Below, piece by piece: positions 6,379-11,792 of a DNA stretch of 11,792 bases. The number at the start of each line of letters is the position of its first letter. Position 1 is the first letter of the stretch. The stretch covers positions 1 through 11,792 of the forward strand of contig JBEKHI010000268.1 in assembly GCA_050012355.1 (NCBI GenBank), read 5' to 3'. The position numbers and the translations under genes were made by a program. The stretch comes from JBEKHI01 sp050012355 (GTDB taxonomy: Bacteria > Actinomycetota > Actinomycetes > Streptosporangiales > Streptosporangiaceae). The notes below the pieces were generated by a model, which saw only the letters and a program-made list of their open reading frames with translations, was not told the origin of the DNA and did no database searches.

Positions 6379-8784
6379 ATGCCTGACCGCAAGCTCACCG
6401 TCGCCGCCGCGATCGCGACCACCCTCGCGTCGCTGGCGCTGTACCCGATCTTCAACGGATCCCTGTGGTTCTGGTCGAGCACGATGGCGGTCATCGTGGT
6501 CGGCGCCGCGGGCATGCTCACCCGGATACGCAGGCTCCCCCCGCTGGTCTGCCTGGCGGGCGGCGTCGCCGGCCTGCTGCTGTACTTGAACGTCAGGTTC
6601 GAGGCGCCGCACTCCCTGGCCTTCCTGATCCCCACCCCAGGCTCGCTGGACGCGCTCGTGCACCTCACGGGCCAGGGCCTGGACTCGGTGAACTCGTACG
6701 CGCCGCCGGTCCCTCAGGTCCCCGCGATGGTGGTGCTCGCCTCCGCCGGGGTCGGAATAGTCGCGATCTTCGTCGACTTCATCGCGGTCCGGTTGGGCAG
6801 CGCGGCGGTGGCCGGGCTGCCGCTGCTGATGCTCTTCACCGAGCCGTTCGCGGTCAGCGTCCACCGCAGCGGTATCGGGACCGGGATGGTGTTCTGCCTG
6901 GCCGCGGCCGGGTACCTGGGGCTGCTGTCAGCGGACGGACGGCAACGGATCCGCGCCTGGGGGCGGCTCGCCGGGCCGGTGAACTTCACCCCGGACACCA
7001 CCGCGCTCGCCACGGCGGGCAGGCGCGTGGGACTGGCATCCGTCGTTTTGGCGCTAATTATTCCTTTGCTAATGCCCGGCCTGCACGCGACCCGGCTGTT
7101 CGCCGGGGCGTGGACGTTCGGGGGCTCCGGTGATGGCGGCGGCTCAGTCACGCTGCCCAGCCCGGTCACGCAGCTGAGCAAGCAGCTCACCGAGACGCGC
7201 CAGGTCGTGCTCACGTACACCACCACGAACCCGGACGCCGCTACCCAGTACCTCCAGGAATACGTGCTCGGCGACCTCACGGACTCCGGCTGGACGTGGG
7301 CGCAAAGCATCCCCACCCAGCCAGTGGGCCAGCGGTTGCCTTCTGCCGTCGGGCTTATCAGCGGGAAGACGGCGGCCAGCACCGTTTCCACGACGATCAA
7401 GTTCAGTTCCGCCCTGAGTTCCTCGTCGGAGGCGTCCTTCCTCCCGCTGCCGTATCCGCCGGTCACGCTGAAGGCGGCCGGGACCTGGTCGGTCGATCCG
7501 CAGAGCTTGATGGTCCTGGCGCGAAACGTCAACCTAGCGGGGTTCAGCTACAAGGTGACCAGCCTGAACCTGGAGCCGTCCTCGAAAGAGCTGGAAACCG
7601 CCGTGGCCGCGCCCAGGAACATCGCGGCTGATTACGAAACGGTACCCGCGAGTTATCACTCGCTTCTCTCGCTCGCCGAGAAGATCACCCGCGGCGATAA
7701 GACGGAGCTGGACAAGGCGCTCGCGCTGCAGTCATACCTGAGCACGACCGGCGGGTTCACCTACACTCTGAGCGCCCCGTCGGTGACGACCGCGGCGTCG
7801 CTGACCACATTCCTCGAGTACACCAAGCACGGGTACTGCGAGCAGTTCGCGTACGCGATGACGGTGCTGTCGCGGCTGCTGGGCATCCCGGCGAGGTACG
7901 CCATCGGCTATACGGCTGGAGAGCGTCAGTCCAACGGTTCGTGGGTGGTGCGCACCTCCGACGCGCACGCGTGGCCGGAACTGTACTTCAGCGGCGTGGG
8001 CTGGATACGCTTCGAGCCGACGCCGGCGGGCTCCGGCGGGCAGGGCACCGCGACGGCCCCCGCCTACGCCGCGCTGCCGGCCTTCCCTGGCGGCCCGGCC
8101 GCCGCGCCGACGACCACGCCGACGTCCTCCGCCACCGCTCCGGCCTCCGGTTCGAACTCGCACGATACCGGCTCACGGCTGCATGCCCTGCCGGCTGGCG
8201 ACGCCGGCAGCGGCGGCGGTGCCGGCAGTCGGCTCGCCCCCGGCGACCCGTGGATCATCGGGATTCTGGTCGGAGCCGCGCTCATCCTGCTGGTACTCGT
8301 ACTTCCCGGGCTCGCGCGGGTAACGGCGCGATCGCTCCGCTGGCGGTCCGTTACCCGCGCCGAAGCCGTGACCGGCGATACCGGTGCCGCGGCGATGGCC
8401 ACGGCCGACACGGCGTGGCGGCAGTTCCGCGTCGACCTCGCCGACCATCACATCGCCAGCAGGCCAAGCGAGTCCCCGCGTGCGATCGCGGCGCGGGTAG
8501 CCGCCGAGCTGGCGGTTTCGGCGGCCGCGGCGGAAGCGATGCGCCGTATCGCGATGGCCGCCGAGCGAGCGCGCTACTCCGCCGCGCCCGCGCCCTCGGC
8601 CGGATTGCGCGCGGATACGGTCGTGGCCCGGCAGGCGATCAGGGCCGCCGTGAGCCGGCGCACCCGCCTGGAGGCATGGCTGCTGCCGATGTCCGTGCTC
8701 GGGCCGGCGACGGCCCGAGCGTCCAGATTCCTTGACTTCGGAGCCCGCGTCGGCCGCTGGCGGCCGCGCACGACCGCGGGGTGA
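6379..8784 (+). CDS. TgpA-like membrane transglutaminase-domain protein (DUF3488/DUF4129 architecture)
   Basis: The 801-residue protein has an N-terminal bundle of about six or seven membrane helices (roughly 7-233). A large extracytoplasmic region with a transglutaminase-like core follows: Cys487 in GYCEQFAYAM, His530 in DAHAWPELYF, and Glu546 in RFEPTP at the third triad position, where Asp or Glu is expected. After it come a Pro/Thr/Ser/Gly-rich linker (about 550-622), one membrane helix (about 624-645) and a basic cytoplasmic tail of the DUF4129 kind. Such proteins are thought to act as cysteine proteases or cross-linkers at the envelope; P. aeruginosa TgpA is essential. The start is ATG 6379, or GTG 6370, which overlaps the DUF58 stop as GTGA. 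It is last in the moxR operon. The substrate is unknown. Confidence 0.93.
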   Translation: MPDRKLTVAAAIATTLASLALYPIFNGSLWFWSSTMAVIVVGAAGMLTRIRRLPPLVCLAGGVAGLLLYLNVRFEAPHSLAFLIPTPGSLDALVHLTGQGLDSVNSYAPPVPQVPAMVVLASAGVGIVAIFVDFIAVRLGSAAVAGLPLLMLFTEPFAVSVHRSGIGTGMVFCLAAAGYLGLLSADGRQRIRAWGRLAGPVNFTPDTTALATAGRRVGLASVVLALIIPLLMPGLHATRLFAGAWTFGGSGDGGGSVTLPSPVTQLSKQLTETRQVVLTYTTTNPDAATQYLQEYVLGDLTDSGWTWAQSIPTQPVGQRLPSAVGLISGKTAASTVSTTIKFSSALSSSSEASFLPLPYPPVTLKAAGTWSVDPQSLMVLARNVNLAGFSYKVTSLNLEPSSKELETAVAAPRNIAADYETVPASYHSLLSLAEKITRGDKTELDKALALQSYLSTTGGFTYTLSAPSVTTAASLTTFLEYTKHGYCEQFAYAMTVLSRLLGIPARYAIGYTAGERQSNGSWVVRTSDAHAWPELYFSGVGWIRFEPTPAGSGGQGTATAPAYAALPAFPGGPAAAPTTTPTSSATAPASGSNSHDTGSRLHALPAGDAGSGGGAGSRLAPGDPWIIGILVGAALILLVLVLPGLARVTARSLRWRSVTRAEAVTGDTGAAAMATADTAWRQFRVDLADHHIASRPSESPRAIAARVAAELAVSAAAAEAMRRIAMAAERARYSAAPAPSAGLRADTVVARQAIRAAVSRRTRLEAWLLPMSVLGPATARASRFLDFGARVGRWRPRTTAG

Positions 8785-8791
8785 GGTGGCC

Positions 8792-9217
8792 TTACAGCTC
8801 GCCGTCTTGGCGGCGGCGCCAGCGCTCGTCGAGCCGCTCCATCATGCCTGTCGGGGGTTGTTTGGAGCGCTTTTTACCCTTGCGGCGCTTGGCCGCCCTG
8901 ATCGTCCCGTCGGGATCGGCGATGCCGAGCCTGATCTGGGCCATATGACGCCAGCTGGAGATCGCCCACACGGCACTTAGCAGCATGAGGACGAACCCGG
9001 CGGCGATGAGCCCGACGTGCCAGATGTAGGTTACGACCACACCTGCCGCGAGAAGCCCGGCACCGACTACGAACCCGACGAGGGCCTGGATCAGGCGACG
9101 GCGGTAATGCACACTCGGATCGCTCGAGCGCACCAATCGCCCTAGCCTGCGATCGTCCCGGTAGAGCGCCTGCTCGATTTGCTCGAGCTGACGCTGCTCA
9201 TGCTCAGAGAGCGGCAC
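8792..9217 (-). CDS. DUF3040 membrane protein
   Basis: This 141-residue actinobacterial protein has no known function. It opens with PLSEHEQRQLEQIEQALY, the DUF3040 hallmark. Two transmembrane helices follow (about 43-64 and 68-87), then a strongly basic cytoplasmic tail (AAKRRKGKKRSKQ at about 108-120) and a charged C-terminus. The GTG at 9217 is preferred because GGGAGG lies 4 nt upstream; an ATG at 9229 would add four residues and swallow that site. It lies 120 bp downstream of dinB on the same strand and converges on the transglutaminase gene, with 7 bp between stops and no visible terminator. Confidence 0.9.
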   Translation of the reverse strand: MPLSEHEQRQLEQIEQALYRDDRRLGRLVRSSDPSVHYRRRLIQALVGFVVGAGLLAAGVVVTYIWHVGLIAAGFVLMLLSAVWAISSWRHMAQIRLGIADPDGTIRAAKRRKGKKRSKQPPTGMMERLDERWRRRQDGEL

Positions 9218-9245
9218 GACGCCTCCCATGGAACGCCTGGGGTGC

Positions 9246-9261
9246 GGTGACCATCACCATA
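9246..9261 (-). promoter_or_regulatory. Possible DUF3040 -10 element overlapping a small palindrome
   Basis: On the minus strand TATGGT (9256-9261) fits a -10 and would start transcription near 9249, about 32 nt before the GTG. The perfect palindrome GGTGA-CCA-TCACC (9246-9258) overlaps it. No -35 is visible. Readthrough from dinB is equally possible. Confidence 0.25.
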
Positions 9262-9337
9262 CCTGGTTCACTTTCAAGGATACGAGCCTGAGTACTCGGC
9301 GTGGAAGAGGCATCTGCGCGGCTGATTGTGACCTGGC

Positions 9338-10555
9338 TCATGTGAACTCGTTACCCGGTTGGTGTGGTTTCGCAACTCTCAAAAGCGTACCTGGCTGGAT
9401 CGTATCGGTGCCGAATTTGCCGGCGATCCGGTCCATCGCCTGCTCAGCCTCCCTCCAACCGACCGGTCGGTCATCGAAGCTCATCTGCACGGCGGCACCC
9501 GAGGCGGGCCGCAGCCCCGTCGCGCGGACCCCCACCAGCCGCAGCCGTGCCCGGTGGTCGAGACCCGAACCTTCGTAAAGCTCGCACGCAGCCGTATAAA
9601 TATCCTGCGTGACATCGGTGGGCTGGGCGAGCGTCCGCGACCGGGTGATGGTCTTGAAGTTCGCCAGCCGGAGTTTTACAGTCACGGTTCTCGCGAGATG
9701 CCCGGATGAGCGCAGCGCCCGGGCGGTGCGGCCAGACAGGCGCAGCAGTTCCTCGCGAATCACCTCGGGATCGTCGACATCAGCGGCGAAGGTCTCCTCG
9801 GCCCCCACGCTCTTGTCCGGCGAGTGCGGTACCACCTTGCGGTCGTCACGGCCCCAGGCCAGCCCGTGCAGGTGTTCACCGGCGGCGGCGCCAAGCTCGC
9901 GCTGCAGGGTGGCCAGGGGTATCTGGGCGATATCGCCCACCGTCCGCAGCCCGAGCCGGGTGAGCACTTCTTCCGTCTTGCCCCCGACGCCCCACAGCAC
10001 GCTGGCCGGCAGCGGGTGCAGGAAGTCCAGGATCTCGTCGGCCGGGATGACCAGCAGCCCGTCGGGCTTGCATCCGGCCGAGGCGATCTTCGCCACGAAC
10101 TTGCGCGACGCCACGCCCACCGAGCAGGTGATCCCCTGCTGCTCCCATACTTCCCGCCGGATCTTCTCCGCGATCTCGGTTGGCGAGCCCAGCCGCCGGA
10201 GCGCGCCCGACACGTCGAGAAACGCCTCGTCCAGCGCGAGCGGCTCCATCTCCGGAGTCACCGAGCGGAAGATCTCCATCACTCCGCGCGATACCTCGGC
10301 GTACAACGAGTGCCGGGGCGGGATGAACACCGCCTGCGGGCACAGCCGCTTGGCCCGGGCGACCGGCATCGCCGACCTGACGCCGAAGGCACGCGCCGGG
10401 TACGTCGCGGACAGCACCACGCTGCGGGTCGTTTCGGCGCCGACGATGACCGGACGGTTTGCTAGCTCGGGGCGGTCCCGTATCTCCACGCTCGCGTAGA
10501 ACGCGTCCATGTCGACGTGCAGGATGGTGCAGCCCTTATCGGAAGGAGACCCCAT
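9338..10555 (-). CDS. dinB: DNA polymerase IV (Y-family, DinB)
   Basis: This is a translesion polymerase of the Y family. In the 405-residue protein the palm carries the metal-binding DMD at 15-17 (HVDMDAFYASVE) and LDEAFLDV at 108-115 with Asp109/Glu110. Tyr20 sits at the steric-gate position that excludes ribonucleotides. Fingers residues include TYPARAFGVRSAMP, and helix-hairpin-helix residues are at about 184-210 (LWGVGGKTEEVL). The little-finger domain starts near KSVGAEETF. QMSFD at 357-361 is a candidate sliding-clamp motif. Length is typical of longer actinobacterial Pol IV proteins. The ATG is 9 bp after the methyltransferase stop with AGGA 6 nt upstream, so the two are probably cotranscribed. 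I see no good SOS box upstream of the pair. Confidence 0.97.
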   Translation of the reverse strand: MGSPSDKGCTILHVDMDAFYASVEIRDRPELANRPVIVGAETTRSVVLSATYPARAFGVRSAMPVARAKRLCPQAVFIPPRHSLYAEVSRGVMEIFRSVTPEMEPLALDEAFLDVSGALRRLGSPTEIAEKIRREVWEQQGITCSVGVASRKFVAKIASAGCKPDGLLVIPADEILDFLHPLPASVLWGVGGKTEEVLTRLGLRTVGDIAQIPLATLQRELGAAAGEHLHGLAWGRDDRKVVPHSPDKSVGAEETFAADVDDPEVIREELLRLSGRTARALRSSGHLARTVTVKLRLANFKTITRSRTLAQPTDVTQDIYTAACELYEGSGLDHRARLRLVGVRATGLRPASGAAVQMSFDDRPVGWREAEQAMDRIAGKFGTDTIQPGTLLRVAKPHQPGNEFT

Positions 10556-10564
10556 GGCCGGTCC

Positions 10565-11380
10565 TCAGCGGTGGCCGAGCACGTGCAGCCGGGCGGCGAT
10601 GTCGCGGAACGCCGGGTAGCCCGCGGCGGACTGCTCAAGCGCGCGCAGCGCGTCCGCCGCGCCGGTGTCCGTCCCGCCAGCGGCCGGCTGGATCAGCCCG
10701 GCGAATACCCGGACGCCATGCGCGGCGCCCGCCCGCAGTCCCGCGCCCTCGATCACCGCGATCAGCCCGTCGAGGGTAAACCGTCGCGGTGGTGCCGCCC
10801 CGGCGCCGCCGTCCTGCCCCATTCCGGCGAGCAGTTCCGCCGCCTCGGCGTAACGGCCCGCGAGCGCCTTGTGCAGCACGGCCGCCGCCGCGTTGGCCGC
10901 CAGCACGCTGACGGTGGCACCCGGCCGCAGCACCCTGGCGATGACGGCCATCGACGCCGCGGGCGAGTCCACATATTCCAGGACGCTGTGGCAGATCAGC
11001 AGGTCAGCCGTTTCCGCGCCGATCAGCGCGTCCAGCTCGTCCGCCTCACCCTGGACGGCGGTGAGCGGCACCCGCGCCTCGGCCGCCCGGCGCTGCGCCG
11101 CGGCCAGGGCATCGGGGCTAGGGTCCACCACGGTTACCCGGTGCCCGAGCCCCGCGAAGGCCACGGCCAGCCCGCCGGTGCCGCCGCCGACATCGACGAT
11201 GTCCAGCACCGGCCGACCGGTGTCGAGTCCCCGGGAGGCCACTACCTCGCGGAGCACGGGCCAGATCACGGATGACCGGGTACCGTCTCGCCAGCGCTGC
11301 TCGGCAGCGCCATCGTCGGATGGCTGGCCGTCGGTGCCTGCCGATGCCGTCGCGGTGCCTGCCGGAATGTCTGCTGCCAT
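10565..11380 (-). CDS. Class I SAM-dependent methyltransferase, CmoM-like
   Basis: The 271-residue protein has a Rossmann methyltransferase core: motif I DVGGGTGG (63-70), the acidic ribose-binding residue Asp86 in VVDPSPDA, and LLICHSVLEYVDSP (127-140), then VLRPG. From memory, the core and the C-terminal GVRVF (222-226), LEQSAAGYPAF and RLHVLGHR resemble E. coli CmoM (SmtA), which methylates the carboxyl of 5-oxyacetyl-uridine at tRNA position 34. That match is recall, not an alignment. The first 30 residues are low-complexity Ala/Gly/Asp. The ATG has GGGGAGGG 8 nt upstream. It precedes dinB by 9 bp and has its own candidate promoter with a palindrome. Methyltransferase identity is firm; the tRNA role is tentative. 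Confidence 0.9.
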   Translation of the reverse strand: MAADIPAGTATASAGTDGQPSDDGAAEQRWRDGTRSSVIWPVLREVVASRGLDTGRPVLDIVDVGGGTGGLAVAFAGLGHRVTVVDPSPDALAAAQRRAAEARVPLTAVQGEADELDALIGAETADLLICHSVLEYVDSPAASMAVIARVLRPGATVSVLAANAAAAVLHKALAGRYAEAAELLAGMGQDGGAGAAPPRRFTLDGLIAVIEGAGLRAGAAHGVRVFAGLIQPAAGGTDTGAADALRALEQSAAGYPAFRDIAARLHVLGHR

Positions 11381-11446
11381 TTGGTCTGCCCTCCCCGTCT
11401 CAATCTAGTGCCGGTGCCGACGTTCCTCGACGCCCGGTCCAGTCCA

Positions 11447-11465
11447 TAACGTAGTTCTTACGTTA
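11447..11465. promoter_or_regulatory. Palindromic operator candidate TAACGTA-N5-TACGTTA
   Basis: Perfect 7-bp arms at 11447-11453 and 11459-11465 flank GTTCT. It lies on the predicted -10 and downstream half of the spacer of the methyltransferase promoter, the place for a repressor site. It is AT-richer than its surroundings. No regulator gene is in the window, so the binder is unknown. Confidence 0.55.
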
Positions 11466-11476
11466 CGAATTGTTAA
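11448..11476 (-). promoter_or_regulatory. Predicted promoter of the methyltransferase-dinB unit
   Basis: On the minus strand TTAACA (11471-11476) is followed after 17 bp by TACGTT (11448-11453). The start would be near 11441, giving a leader of about 60 nt to the ATG at 11380. A 19-bp palindrome covers the -10 and adjoining spacer. Confidence 0.55.
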
Positions 11477-11563
11477 TCTCGGCCGTTTGAACTTCCGTGC
11501 CTGCACAGACGTTGTTACAGCCGTGGAGATATCACAGCCCGAACTCGATCCGACACGCCGTCG

Positions 11564-11581
11564 TGTGGGAATGCGCCCACA
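11564..11581. promoter_or_regulatory. Inverted repeat TGTGGG-N6-CCCACA upstream of the last gene
   Basis: Exact 6-bp arms at 11564-11569 and 11576-11581 lie about 32-49 bp upstream of the ATG at 11613, over the expected -35 region. The half-site resembles the GTGGG core of the boxes near mraZ, but in inverted arrangement. The role is inferred. Confidence 0.35.
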
Positions 11582-11599
11582 GAGCCGTCCCGCTGCCCG

Positions 11600-11605
11600 T
11601 ATGCT
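11600..11605 (+). promoter_or_regulatory. Possible -10 element of a leaderless transcript
   Basis: TATGCT ends 7 nt before the ATG at 11613, the spacing seen for leaderless actinobacterial mRNAs. No Shine-Dalgarno precedes that ATG. No -35 is apparent. Confidence 0.4.
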
Positions 11606-11612
11606 CATCGCC

Positions 11613-11792
11613 ATGCCAGCGCCCATACCTGAATGTGAGCACCTGGAACTCCCCCACCCCCGCCGGTTGATCTGGACTGCCGGGTGGAACATGGCCGAGT
11701 CCGTGGGATTGCCTTTCGGTGCCTACATCGTGGGTACCGACCTATGGGGCAGAAACCCCGGCCTGCTGGCCGGGGTCGGCGTTGTATGGCTG
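11613..11792 (+). CDS. N-terminus of a predicted membrane protein, family uncertain
   Basis: Sixty codons are present before the window ends. After a short polar start (MPAPIPECEHLELPHPRR), the frame reads LIWTAGWNMAESVGLPFGA and then GRNPGLLAGVGVVWL, which look like two hydrophobic, Gly-rich membrane segments joined by a short charged turn. The pattern recalls multi-pass DUF3159/VC0807-type actinobacterial membrane proteins, but too little is present to decide. An in-frame ATG at 11601 would add four residues (MLIA). ATG 11613 is preferred because of a -10-like TATGCT 7 nt upstream, suggesting leaderless expression. It is divergent from the methyltransferase gene across a 232-bp region that holds both promoters and two inverted repeats. 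Confidence 0.6.
   Translation, partial: MPAPIPECEHLELPHPRRLIWTAGWNMAESVGLPFGAYIVGTDLWGRNPGLLAGVGVVWL

Noticed and set aside
9280..9300. GAGTACTC palindrome between dinB and DUF3040
   Set aside because: It is short, in no evident promoter or terminator context, and plausible by chance.
11489..11500. Possible LexA (SOS) box upstream of the methyltransferase-dinB unit
   Set aside because: GAAC-N4-GTGC misses one core base and lacks the flanking symmetry of the actinobacterial GAAC-N4-GTTC site.

Overview
The window is high-GC actinobacterial chromosome. The evidence is the GC-rich third codon positions, the GTG starts, the gene order at the head of the division and cell-wall (dcw) cluster, and a DUF3040 protein, a family typical of Actinobacteria. 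The proline-rich tails on FtsL and FtsI would suit a filamentous actinomycete, but I cannot name a genus.

Left block (1 to about 3813, minus strand): mraZ, rsmH, ftsL and the first three quarters of ftsI, the usual start of the dcw operon. rsmH/ftsL and ftsL/ftsI overlap by 4 bp (ATGA and GTGA), which suggests translational coupling. A 189-bp gap between mraZ and rsmH carries two tandem hairpin-forming repeats.

Divergent control region (3814-4075): a TTGACG-N16-TACAGT promoter for mraZ is overlaid by four GTGGRG boxes at an exact 10-bp period, the layout expected of an MraZ operator. Three more GTGGGG boxes on the other strand, plus one facing them, lie on the moxR side.

Middle block (4076-8784, plus strand): a MoxR AAA+ ATPase, a DUF58 protein and a TgpA-like membrane transglutaminase, tightly packed. 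This is the widespread MoxR/DUF58/transglutaminase module, probably acting at the cell envelope.

Right block (8792-11380, minus strand): a CmoM-like SAM methyltransferase, DNA polymerase IV (dinB) and a DUF3040 membrane protein, read in that order. DUF3040 converges on the transglutaminase with 7 bp between their stops. A palindrome covers the likely promoter of the methyltransferase-dinB unit. A divergent membrane-protein gene begins at about 11613, probably leaderless, and runs off the window.

I see no tRNA, rRNA, CRISPR array, insertion sequence or phage gene. The genes are ordinary core genes; the less ordinary material is regulatory.
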